This document shows positions 25,753 to 33,099 of a stretch of 64,000 bases of DNA, piece by piece; within the stretch, counting starts at the first letter, position 1; the number at the start of each line of letters is the position of its first letter. Location of the stretch: NCBI RefSeq assembly GCF_001279775.1, contig NZ_LGDG01000225.1:62001-126000 (forward strand), in the 5' to 3' direction. A program made the position numbers and the translations under genes. The stretch comes from Streptomyces sp. MMG1533 (lineage in GTDB: Bacteria > Actinomycetota > Actinomycetes > Streptomycetales > Streptomycetaceae). The notes under the pieces are model-generated. The model had not been told where the DNA came from. It saw only the letters and a program-made list of their open reading frames with translations, and made no database searches.

Positions 25753-26111
25753 CGGGCCAGCAGGACGGCGCCCAGGGCGAGCGCGCCCGGCAGGGCCTGC
25801 GCGAACAGGATGCGGCGGTTCGCGGTGACGGAGCCGAAGACGCCGGCGACCACGACACAGACCAGGAAGAACACCTGTGCGCGGAATCCGGTGGGATCCG
25901 AGGCGACAAGCCCCCAGACCAGCCCCGCCGCGAGGAATCCGTTGTATAGCCCCTGGTTGGCGGCCATCGGCGCGGTCGCCGCCGCCATCTCCCGATCGAA
26001 CCCGTGCAGCGCCCTGCCGGGCTTCTTCTGCCACAGGAACATCTCCATCACCAGGATGTAGACATGCAACGCGGCCACCAGGCCGACCAGTACGGACGCC
26101 AGGGTCTCCAT
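25749..26111 (-). CDS. DUF1304 small membrane protein
   Basis: A 120-residue integral membrane protein with four hydrophobic helices. It carries the family pattern ALHVYILVMEMFLWQ and MAANQGLYNGFLAAGLVWG. DUF1304 proteins occur widely; their function is unknown. ATG 26111 is the first gene of a two-gene operon with the TetR regulator. The pairing suggests an efflux or stress role triggered by the TetR ligand (inference). Confidence 0.88.
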   Translation of the reverse strand: METLASVLVGLVAALHVYILVMEMFLWQKKPGRALHGFDREMAAATAPMAANQGLYNGFLAAGLVWGLVASDPTGFRAQVFFLVCVVVAGVFGSVTANRRILFAQALPGALALGAVLLAR

Positions 26112-26128
26112 GAGCTTCCTCTGTTTCT

Positions 26129-26164
26129 TGGACGGGTGTCCACTATAGCTGGACAGCTGTCCAG
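26129..26164 (-). promoter_or_regulatory. Promoter with two TetR-type palindromes
   Basis: TGGAC-N4-GTCCA (26129-26142) and the perfect 16-base palindrome CTGGACAGCTGTCCAG (26149-26164) flank a minus-strand -10, TATAGT (26147-26142). They share GGAC/GTCC half sites. Their place right over the promoter of the DUF1304-TetR operon marks them as probable operators. Confidence 0.65.
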
Positions 26165-26597
26165 GAAGTCACCCTGTCGGTGTCCCTCGCCGGCGTGCGG
26201 CGTATGACGGATCAACCCGAGCGTCGACATCCGCCGGTCGTGCGAACGCGGCACCGGGTCGTGCGCTGCCACGCTGGAGAACCCGGCGCGCCCGGTGCTC
26301 GTCGTGGAGTGCGAAGGCCGGATCGGCGGCCACCTCATGGGCTCCGGCGGGCACTTCGGGGGACTTCGCAGGTAAGTAAAGGGATTTGTCGATGTGTTGG
26401 TTCCTGTCGGAGAGTGACGGAACCCTCACCTCCGCCGGGAGGGTGCAGTTGATCCATTGGGCCTCAAACCCGATAAGCTCCCCTTCGGCGCTGCGAGTTG
26501 ATGCGATTTCGGTCCGTCGTCTCGCGATGCGTATTCATGAGTGCGTTCCCCCCTTGAACACTCCCCTTGTTCGAACGTGTTGCTTCGAAGGATGCAG
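26165..26597. other. Intergenic region upstream of the conservon
   Basis: No convincing gene. A short plus-strand frame ending at the TAA near 26375 reads ENPARPVLVVECEGRIGGHL and might be a gene remnant, but I cannot place it. From about 26380 the sequence turns less GC-rich, as expected of the conservon promoter and leader. TTCGAA occurs twice near 26570-26589. Confidence 0.4.
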
Positions 26598-28298
26598 ATG
26601 GAACTCGCCACTCCGCCGCCGGCGGCGCGGGCCCCTGTCGCCTGGTACAGCTGGTGGTTGATGCCGCTGGCCTTAGGAGGCGGGACGGTTGCCGCCACGT
26701 TCATGAGCTCGGAGCGAATAACAGCCGCAGTCGCGGGCGTTGCCGCCACGGCAGCCAGCGCGTTGTGCGTTCGCCTCCTGCTCCGCACCCGCTCCGAACT
26801 GCGCCGGGCGGAGACTTCCTTCCGCACCTCGCAGGCCGAGCACTCCCAGCAGTGGCAGCAGCATGTCGCGGGCCTGGAGCGGAAGTTCTCGGCCGAGCGT
26901 GCCGCTCAGGAGGCCCAGTTCGCCGACCAGGCAGGCGCCTACGAGGTGCAGCTGGCCGAGCAGTCCCGGACCTTCGAGGAACGGATCGCCGAGCAGACCA
27001 CCGCGTACGAGGCACGGATCGCCGACCAGGCCACGTCCTACGAGGCGCAGCTCGCCGACCAGGCCGGGGTCTGGAAGGAACAGCTGACGCACCAGCAGGA
27101 CGCGGTCGCCCGCCTCGCCGGCGAGCAGCTGCCGGATGCGATCAAGCGCCTGCGTGACGGTGAGGCCATCGACGACCTGCTGCCCAGCACCAACCAGTGT
27201 GCGAAGGTCAGTACCGACCTCCAGGCCGAACTCCGCAAGATCCTCAGGACCGCCCTGATCGGCGTCGAGGAGGAGTTCAACCGCTCGACCTCTGCCGAGC
27301 AGGCCGTCATCAGCATCGGCAACCGCATTCACGTGCTGACCAGCAAGCTCCGCGGTCGCCTGCACGAGATGCAGGGCGAGCACGGCCGCCTGCCGGCCGT
27401 CGCCCGCGGCCTGATGGAGCTCGACCAGGAGATCGGCCCCGCCGACTGCCTGGCCGCCAGCATCGGCGTGCTCGGCGGCTCGGACCGGCCCGGCCGGCAG
27501 TGGCAGGAGCCGCAGCGTCTGCTGAGCGTGGTGCGCGGCGGCATCGGCCGCATCAAGGACTTCCACCGCGTCCAGGTGCGTCACCTGCCCGAACTCGGCG
27601 TCGACGGCGGTCTGGTCGACCACCTCACGCTGATCTTCGCCCATCTGCTGGACAACGCGGCTCGCTACTCGCCGCCCACCGAGCCGGTGGTCGTCTCCGG
27701 CAAGGAGGTCCCCAACGGCGTCGGCATCGAGATCCAGGACTCCGGCAAGGGCCTGAGCGAGGAGAAGAAGCGCGACGCCGAGAACGCCCTCGCGGGCACC
27801 GCGGCCGGACCCGGCCTCGGCGGCGTCTCGGAGGACGCCAACCTCGGCCTGCGGGTCGTCGGCGCCCTCGCCCGTCGTTACGGCATCCGCGTCACCTTCG
27901 CGGACTCGCCCTGGCTCGGTACCTCGGTGGTGGTCGTGGTCCCGCACAAGTACTTCAGCCAGCTGCCCGCGGTCACCCCCGCGGCCCCGGCCCCGGTGGT
28001 CCAGGCCGCCGCGGCCACCCCGGCCCAGGTTCCGGCCGCCGTCGAGTCCGCGGCGGAGGAGTCCGACGCCGTGGACACCACGCCCGGCGGACTGCCCCGG
28101 CGCAGGAGCAAGCGGAGCGAGACGGAGCGGCATCAGCCGGCCGAACGGACCGAGGGGGCCGGCGTCCTGGCCGTCCCGCCCGACGCGTCCTTCACCGGCC
28201 TGGCCGCCTTCGCCACCGCCGGACGCGAGTCCGTCGAGGCAGACGGAACGGCCGATGGCCGCGAGTCCGCAGAGCACCGCACTGAAGAGAGCGACTAG
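26598..28298 (+). CDS. cvnA: Conservon sensor protein CvnA (membrane histidine-kinase-like ATPase)
   Basis: A 566-residue protein. Two membrane helices (~residues 20-36 and 41-62) precede a coiled coil with six 11-residue repeats (105-170; units such as EARIADQATSY). An ATPase domain follows with HLLDNAARYSPP (N box), DSGKGLS and NLGLRVVGALARRYG (G boxes). The phospho-acceptor H box is not evident. The C-terminal ~120 residues are Pro/Ala-rich and disordered. ATG 26598 is chosen because GAAGGA lies at 26587-26592. Leu26 is a TTA codon (26673-26675), so translation should need the bldA tRNA. First gene of cvnABCDE; conservons are thought to act like membrane G-protein signalling systems. Confidence 0.92.
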   Translation: MELATPPPAARAPVAWYSWWLMPLALGGGTVAATFMSSERITAAVAGVAATAASALCVRLLLRTRSELRRAETSFRTSQAEHSQQWQQHVAGLERKFSAERAAQEAQFADQAGAYEVQLAEQSRTFEERIAEQTTAYEARIADQATSYEAQLADQAGVWKEQLTHQQDAVARLAGEQLPDAIKRLRDGEAIDDLLPSTNQCAKVSTDLQAELRKILRTALIGVEEEFNRSTSAEQAVISIGNRIHVLTSKLRGRLHEMQGEHGRLPAVARGLMELDQEIGPADCLAASIGVLGGSDRPGRQWQEPQRLLSVVRGGIGRIKDFHRVQVRHLPELGVDGGLVDHLTLIFAHLLDNAARYSPPTEPVVVSGKEVPNGVGIEIQDSGKGLSEEKKRDAENALAGTAAGPGLGGVSEDANLGLRVVGALARRYGIRVTFADSPWLGTSVVVVVPHKYFSQLPAVTPAAPAPVVQAAAATPAQVPAAVESAAEESDAVDTTPGGLPRRRSKRSETERHQPAERTEGAGVLAVPPDASFTGLAAFATAGRESVEADGTADGRESAEHRTEESD

Positions 28299-28303
28299 TC
28301 CAC

Positions 28304-28714
28304 ATGACGCAACAGGGAACCGACGTGAGCTGGGCGCTGCGTGATCTGGTGGAGTCAATCCCGGAGATCCGCTTCGCCCTCGTGGCCTCCAGCGACGGCA
28401 AGGCAATCACTTCATTTGGTGCAGAAGACCCCGACGACGTGGACCGTTTCGCGGCCGTGGTGGCCGGCCTGCAGGCGCTGGCCCAGCCGGTCGCCGAGCA
28501 GTTCCCCAAGTACGCGGGGCAACTGCGGCTGGCGATGATCGAGGTGGACGGCGGTCACCTCTTCGTCGTCCGCGCGGGTGTGGAGACGTATCTCGGCGTC
28601 CTTGCCAGGGAAGGCCTCGACCAGGGGCTGCTAGGACACCAGATGAGGGATCTGGCCCGCCGGATGGGTGAGCTCCTCGGCACCACTCCGCGCCTGGAGG
28701 AGCACTCTGGATGA
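28304..28714 (+). CDS. cvnB: CvnB, Roadblock/LC7-domain protein
   Basis: A 136-residue Roadblock/LC7 protein: VSWALRDLVESIPEIRFALV, ASSDGKAI, then GGHLFVVRAGVETYLGVLA. Roadblock proteins of this type, as in MglB, regulate a partner GTPase, here CvnD. It starts 6 bases after the cvnA stop and its last codon overlaps the cvnC start (ATGA), showing translational coupling. Cytoplasmic, probably associated with CvnA at the membrane. Confidence 0.93.
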   Translation: MTQQGTDVSWALRDLVESIPEIRFALVASSDGKAITSFGAEDPDDVDRFAAVVAGLQALAQPVAEQFPKYAGQLRLAMIEVDGGHLFVVRAGVETYLGVLAREGLDQGLLGHQMRDLARRMGELLGTTPRLEEHSG

Positions 28715-29082
28715 GTGCTCCCCGCCGGCCCACGGACCCGTCCGGTCTCGAGCGCTACTACGTCCTGACCGGAGGACGTAGCGGACCGGGCGGTTCGGCG
28801 TCGAGTCTCGACGTGGCAACCCTCATCGTCTCCCGCACCGCCCCCGTGTCGGGCATACAGCATGAGCACGAGGAGATCCTCCGGCGCTGCCGCGATCCGC
28901 TGTCGGTGGCCGAACTCGGCGCCCATCTCGGATTGCCCTTCAACATTCTCGCGGTGCTGTTGGCGGATCTGCTGGAGGCAGGCCGCGTCGAAGCCCGTGA
29001 CCCCATCCCGGCGCACGACGCCGGTCGCGGGCCAGACCTCGCGCTCCTTGAGGAGGTACTCAGTGGACTTCAAAGGCTTTGA
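28711..29082 (+). CDS. cvnC: CvnC, DUF742 protein
   Basis: A 123-residue DUF742 protein with the winged-helix-like core EHEEILRRCRDPLSVAELGA and HLGLPFNILAVLLADLLEAG. DUF742 proteins occur almost only in conservons; their mechanism is not settled. The start overlaps cvnB by 4 bases and the end overlaps the cvnD start by 20 bases. Confidence 0.92.
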   Translation: MSAPRRPTDPSGLERYYVLTGGRSGPGGSASSLDVATLIVSRTAPVSGIQHEHEEILRRCRDPLSVAELGAHLGLPFNILAVLLADLLEAGRVEARDPIPAHDAGRGPDLALLEEVLSGLQRL

Positions 29083-29668
29083 CCATCCCGGCGGCCCGGA
29101 CGCCGGGGGCACCCGCTCGGTGAAGGTGATGATCGCCGGCGGCTTCGGGACCGGGAAGACCACGATGGTCCGCTCGGTCAGCGACATCAAGCCGCTCACC
29201 ACCGAGGAGACCCTCACGCAGGCGAGCGCCGACGTCGACCACCTCATCGGCGTCGCGGACAAGACCGAGACCACGGTCAGCCTGGACTTCGGCAAGATCG
29301 GCATCAACGAGAAGCTGGTGCTCTACCTGTTCGGCACCCCGGGCCAGGAGCGCTTCTGGTTCCTGTGGAACGGACTGTTCAAGGGCGCGCTCGGCGCGGT
29401 CGTCCTGGTGGACACCCGCCGGCTCGCCTCCAGCTTCCGGGCGATCGAGGAGATGGAGCGGCAGAACGTCCCCTTCGTGATCGCCCTGAACGTCTTCCCC
29501 GACTCCAAGGACCACCCGGTCGAGGAGATCCGGGACGCCCTGGACATCTCCCCGCACACCCCGATCGTGGCCTGCGACGCCCGCGACCGGGCCTCCAGCC
29601 GTGACGTACTGGTCGCTCTGATACGTCACTTGAAGGAACGCTCCGCCGTCGCACTGGAGCCTCGATGA
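29063..29668 (+). CDS. cvnD: CvnD, small Ras-like GTPase
   Basis: A 201-residue GTPase. Walker A is GGFGTGKTT, switch II is LFGTPGQERFWFLW, and VVLVDTRRL follows. The usual NKxD reads ALNVFPDS, as in other conservon GTPases. GTG 29063 lies inside the cvnC end, with GAGGAGG at 29050-29056. It is the presumed switch of the system, cycling with CvnB and CvnC. Confidence 0.93.
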   Translation: MDFKGFDHPGGPDAGGTRSVKVMIAGGFGTGKTTMVRSVSDIKPLTTEETLTQASADVDHLIGVADKTETTVSLDFGKIGINEKLVLYLFGTPGQERFWFLWNGLFKGALGAVVLVDTRRLASSFRAIEEMERQNVPFVIALNVFPDSKDHPVEEIRDALDISPHTPIVACDARDRASSRDVLVALIRHLKERSAVALEPR

Positions 29669-30915
29669 ACGACCAGCCCTTAAACGATCCCGACACCCCG
29701 CGCGGCTGCCCCGTCGCCCACGGCGGGGCCGATCTCGCCCGGCTGTACGGCCCGGAGGCGGCGACCGACCCGCACGGCATCTACGAGCGGCTGCGCAAGG
29801 AACACGGCACGGTCGCGCCGGTCCTGCTGGAGGGCGACGTTCCCGCCTGGCTGGTCCTCGGCTACCGGGACAACCGGCGGGTGCTCGACAACCCCCGCCA
29901 GTTCAGCCGGGACGCGCGGATCTGGCGGGAGTGGCTGGAGGGCCGTGTCGCGGAGACCTCACCGCTGATCCCGATGGTCGGCTGGCGGCCCGACTGCGTC
30001 TCGCAGGACGGCGAACCGCACCGCCGGCTGCGCGGTGCGGTCACCGACGGGCTGCAGGCGGCGTCCAGTCGCGGCGTCCGTCGTCATGCCACGCACTTCG
30101 CGAACCAACTGATCGACGCGTTCGCGGAGGCCGGCCAGGCCGACCTGGTGGCGGACTACGCCGAGTACCTGCCGATGCTCGTGCTCACCCGGATCCTCGG
30201 GCTCCCCGCTGCGGAGGGGCGCAGTCTGGTCGAGTCCTGCGCCAACGTCCTCAAGGGTGGTGAGGAGGCGCTCGCCCACAACGACCGCATCATCCAGATC
30301 CTCGGCGAACTCGCCGAGCGCAAGCGGACCGAGCCGGGCTCCGACTTCACGACGGCCCTCCTCGAGCACCACGCCGGCCTCGACACGGACGAGGTCGTCA
30401 GCCATCTGCGGCTGGTGCTGATAGCCGCGCACACCACGACCAGCAACCTGCTGGCCCGGGTGCTGCAGCTGGTGTTCACCGACGCCTCCCGCCTCGCCGG
30501 ACTGGTCAGCGGTCAGCTGAACATCTCCGGGGTGGTGGAGGAGGTCATGTGGAACTCGCCGCCGCTGGCGGTCATGCCGGGGCGGTTCGCGGCCACCGAC
30601 CTCGAACTCGGCGGACACCACATCCAGGAGGGCGACCTGCTCGTCCTCGGGCTCGCGCCGGGCAACGCCGATCCGGAGGTCCGGCCCGATCCGGGGGTGT
30701 CCGTCCAGGGCAACCAGTCGCACCTCGCGTTCAGCGGGGGACCGCACGAGTGCCCCGGGCAGAACATCGGGCAGTCGATCATCGAGATCGGCGTGGACGT
30801 CCTGCTGCACCGGCTGCCGGGCCTGCGTCTGGCCGTACCGCCGGAGGAGCTCGGTTCGACCGCCTCGACCTGGGAGTCCCGGCTGGACTCCCTGCCGGTC
30901 GAGTTTCCCGTGTAG
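29665..30915 (+). CDS. cvnE: CvnE, cytochrome P450 lacking the ExxR arginine (CYP157-like)
   Basis: A 416-residue P450. The heme ligand Cys363 lies in FSGGPHECPGQ. The K-helix, normally ExxR, reads VEEVMWNSPP, with Trp296 where Arg is expected, and the I-helix motif reads IAAHTTT, with His256 in place of the acidic residue. Loss of ExxR is described for the CYP157 family of Streptomyces conservons, so this fits that group. Oxygen activation may be unusual, or the protein may act as a heme sensor. The start overlaps cvnD (ATGA). Codon 6 is TTA (29680-29682), a second bldA signal. It ends at a strong hairpin. Confidence 0.9.
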   Translation: MNDQPLNDPDTPRGCPVAHGGADLARLYGPEAATDPHGIYERLRKEHGTVAPVLLEGDVPAWLVLGYRDNRRVLDNPRQFSRDARIWREWLEGRVAETSPLIPMVGWRPDCVSQDGEPHRRLRGAVTDGLQAASSRGVRRHATHFANQLIDAFAEAGQADLVADYAEYLPMLVLTRILGLPAAEGRSLVESCANVLKGGEEALAHNDRIIQILGELAERKRTEPGSDFTTALLEHHAGLDTDEVVSHLRLVLIAAHTTTSNLLARVLQLVFTDASRLAGLVSGQLNISGVVEEVMWNSPPLAVMPGRFAATDLELGGHHIQEGDLLVLGLAPGNADPEVRPDPGVSVQGNQSHLAFSGGPHECPGQNIGQSIIEIGVDVLLHRLPGLRLAVPPEELGSTASTWESRLDSLPVEFPV

Positions 30916-30937
30916 GGCACGCGCGGTCCGCGTCTTC

Positions 30938-30967
30938 GCTGCCCGGTCGGGTCACCGACCGGGCAGC
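30938..30967. terminator. Bidirectional terminator, 13-bp perfect stem
   Basis: GCTGCCCGGTCGG and CCGACCGGGCAGC pair perfectly over the loop GTCA, midway between the cvnE and terpene cyclase stops. One of the strongest hairpins in the window. Confidence 0.8.
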
Positions 30968-30976
30968 GCTGTTGTG

Positions 30977-32008
30977 TCACACGGCCAGCAGGTCGTCCAC
31001 CGAACCCCGGCCGGCCAGTTCGGCGGCGGCCGCCGGACCCTCCTTGGCCGCCGCGTAGCGGCCCGACACCAGCGCCCACTCGTAGTTGCCGTTGATCCAG
31101 TGCTGGATGGCCTCCACGCCCATCCGCACCCGGGCCCGCTGGTCCTCGTCCAGGCCGAGCTCGTCGCACATCCCCGGGACGCGGGCCTCCAGTTCCAGGT
31201 ACTCGTCGAGGCAGGCGGTCGTCATGCGGAATGCCTCGGCGGCCGCCTCCTTCCACGAGCAGTCCCGCTCCCGGTGCAGCACGGCGATCAGGTTGTGACC
31301 GTCGCCGCGGCGCTTCTCGCGCTCGAAGGAGTGGATGTCGTTCATGAACCCGATGGTGTCCGCGGCCAGATCGCGCATCCGCTCCATCAGGGGATGCGCC
31401 ATCGCCTGCGTCGGCACCTCGAAGCCCCGGCTGCGCTCTCCCGCGTCGATGCTGTGGTGGATGCCGACCGTACGGCGGCGGAACGCGGCGTACTCGTCCA
31501 GTCCCAGCGTCCCCGCGAGTCCACGGGCCGCCAGGTCGACCTCCTCGCAGTGGGCCACGAGGAATCGCCCCCAGGAGGCGGCGAACCGGGTCTGCCAGGT
31601 CAGGGACATGCCATCAGAGAGATGGTTCCAGACCTCCGCCCAGGCCAGGGTGATGGGGCAGACCACGCGGGGGCGGATCCCCGCAGGCCGCAGCGGTGTG
31701 ACGATGAGCTCGCGCGCGACCTCCGCTATGCGGTCCGCGCGGTCCGGCTGGTTCGCGTCGAACTGGTCGTCGAAGAGGAAGGCCAGCGAGAACCAGTTCA
31801 TGAGGACGACCATGTCGTCCGCGCCGGCGTGCGGGTAGGTGCGGGCCGCGGCCTGGGGAAGGTCCCAGGATTTGTATTCCTCGAACCCGGCCAGGCTGCG
31901 TATCAGGCCCATGTCCCAGATCCAGCGCAGATGACGCGCCCGGGCGTGCTCCAGATGTTCGCTGACGGGGGTGTCGAAGGGGAGGTCGAAACGGACGTCC
32001 TGAGGCAT
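30977..32008 (-). CDS. Class I terpene cyclase
   Basis: A 343-residue bacterial terpene synthase. The aspartate-rich metal motif is FLFDDQFD. The NSE triad is NDIHSFEREK and the C-terminal Arg-Tyr pair is in SGRYAA. The chain starts MPQDVRFDLPF, as in typical sesquiterpene cyclases; length and motifs fit cyclisation of farnesyl diphosphate. The product cannot be predicted. ATG 32008 follows GAAAGGAAGC. It converges on the conservon, whose P450 is its nearest P450 neighbour. A functional link (terpene oxidation or conservon control) is possible but unproven. Confidence 0.9.
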   Translation of the reverse strand: MPQDVRFDLPFDTPVSEHLEHARARHLRWIWDMGLIRSLAGFEEYKSWDLPQAAARTYPHAGADDMVVLMNWFSLAFLFDDQFDANQPDRADRIAEVARELIVTPLRPAGIRPRVVCPITLAWAEVWNHLSDGMSLTWQTRFAASWGRFLVAHCEEVDLAARGLAGTLGLDEYAAFRRRTVGIHHSIDAGERSRGFEVPTQAMAHPLMERMRDLAADTIGFMNDIHSFEREKRRGDGHNLIAVLHRERDCSWKEAAAEAFRMTTACLDEYLELEARVPGMCDELGLDEDQRARVRMGVEAIQHWINGNYEWALVSGRYAAAKEGPAAAAELAGRGSVDDLLAV

Positions 32009-32355
32009 GAGCTTCCTTTCGGGAGACGGACGCAGAGCCCCCCACCCCTGCGGGCCGGCGGTCACGGCGACCGCCCAGGCACTCGAACTGGACTTCTGTG
32101 GCCGAAAGTTGAACCGAGAAGCGGTACCAGGCTGCCCAGAGCGTAAATGATCTATACCGTGACCTGGCCGTGATCTCCGTTACTGCTCAAGTCTCTTGAG
32201 CTGCGTATACTCCCTCCCCTCCCGCCCGTCGGCGCCACCCGCCTTTCCGCGACGGGGAGTTGATGGTTGCCGACTGAATCGGCCGGGCCGGGATATCCGC
32301 TAGGTACAGGGCGGCGGGACAGCACCGTTCCGCGCCCCGGACCTTCGGAGGAGAC
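32009..32355. other. Divergent promoter region, no gene
   Basis: This 347-base gap between the terpene cyclase and the VOC gene contains the least GC-rich DNA of the area around 32080-32220, as expected for promoters in both directions. TATACC lies near 32154 and a perfect palindrome at 32185-32201. I see no ORF worth calling. Confidence 0.5.
32185..32201. promoter_or_regulatory. Perfect palindrome GCTCAAG-TCT-CTTGAGC
   Basis: Seven-base arms with a three-base centre, 177 bases before the terpene cyclase start and 155 before the VOC gene. It has the form of an operator, but no regulator gene is adjacent, so the binding protein is unknown. Confidence 0.45.
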
Positions 32356-32748
32356 ATGGCACTGGTCAAAGCGGGCGTCGTCGTGCTCGACTGCGCCGAG
32401 CCCGAGAAGCTCGCCGTGTTCTACAAGGAACTGCTGGGCGCCGAGCAGACGCACGAGAGTGCCAACAGGGTCGAGATCAAGGGTGCCGACGGGATGTGCA
32501 TGGCCTTCCGGCGCGATGTGAACGCCACGCCGCCGAGCTGGCCGCGGCCCGAGAACGCCCTCCAGGCCCACCTCGACTTCGTGGTGGAGGACCTGGACGA
32601 GGCGGAGCGCGGGGTGGTCGGGCTGGGCGGGCGGCCCCTGGAAACGAAGGACGCGGCCGGACCCTACGAGGAACGCGGCTACGCCGACCCGGCCGGCCAC
32701 TCCTTCACCCTGCGCCTCGTCCCGTCGACCGCGCCGAAGCAGGGCTGA
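32356..32748 (+). CDS. VOC-family protein (glyoxalase/bleomycin-resistance fold)
   Basis: A 130-residue protein with two beta-alpha-beta-beta-beta modules: VVLDCAEPEKLAVFYKELLG at the start and HLDFVVEDLDEAERGVV, YADPAGHSFTLR at the end. The His and Glu metal ligands typical of VOC enzymes are partly replaced, so it may bind rather than convert its ligand. ATG 32356 follows CGGAGGAG. Monocistronic: a perfect hairpin follows the stop. Confidence 0.82.
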   Translation: MALVKAGVVVLDCAEPEKLAVFYKELLGAEQTHESANRVEIKGADGMCMAFRRDVNATPPSWPRPENALQAHLDFVVEDLDEAERGVVGLGGRPLETKDAAGPYEERGYADPAGHSFTLRLVPSTAPKQG

Positions 32749-32749
32749 G

Positions 32750-32775
32750 CCCCGCTCGGGCGCGCCCGAGCGGGG
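32750..32775. terminator. Perfect 26-base palindromic terminator
   Basis: CCCCGCTCGGGCG and its exact complement are contiguous, so the hairpin has up to 11 pairs and a tight loop. It lies directly after the VOC stop and before the convergent DUF4235 stop, serving both. Confidence 0.75.
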
Positions 32776-32788
32776 AGGGGGCCTGCGG

Positions 32789-33085
32789 TCAGTCCCGGCC
32801 GCCCTTCTCGCCGGCCGGCCAGACACCGGTCGAGCGCTCGATGGCCTTGGCACCCGTGCGGTCCACCGCACTGCGCACCACGGCGAAGATGGCGCCCTGG
32901 ATCGCGGCGGCCAGCAGGATCTCTCCCCAGCCGCGGTCCCGGTCCAGGGCGTCGGGAGCGTCGTCCTCGTGCCGGATCGCCTTCCAGGTCTTCTGGAAGG
33001 CCAGTCCGGCCAGTGTTCCGCTCGTCCAGCCCAGCACGAAGCCGACCGGCTTGTAGACGAAGGGCAGCTTCTTCTTCTTGGCCAC
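32789..33085 (-). CDS. DUF4235 membrane protein
   Basis: A 98-residue protein with a lysine-rich N-terminus, a first hydrophobic segment KPVGFVLGWTSGTLAGLAF and a second LLAAAIQGAIFAVVRSAV. This is the DUF4235 pattern common in actinobacteria. Function unknown. GTG 33085 follows AAGGAGATTCAC. The reductase gene upstream ends 14 bases before its start, so the two are co-transcribed. Confidence 0.82.
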   Translation of the reverse strand: MAKKKKLPFVYKPVGFVLGWTSGTLAGLAFQKTWKAIRHEDDAPDALDRDRGWGEILLAAAIQGAIFAVVRSAVDRTGAKAIERSTGVWPAGEKGGRD

Positions 33086-33099
33086 GTGAATCTCCTTGG

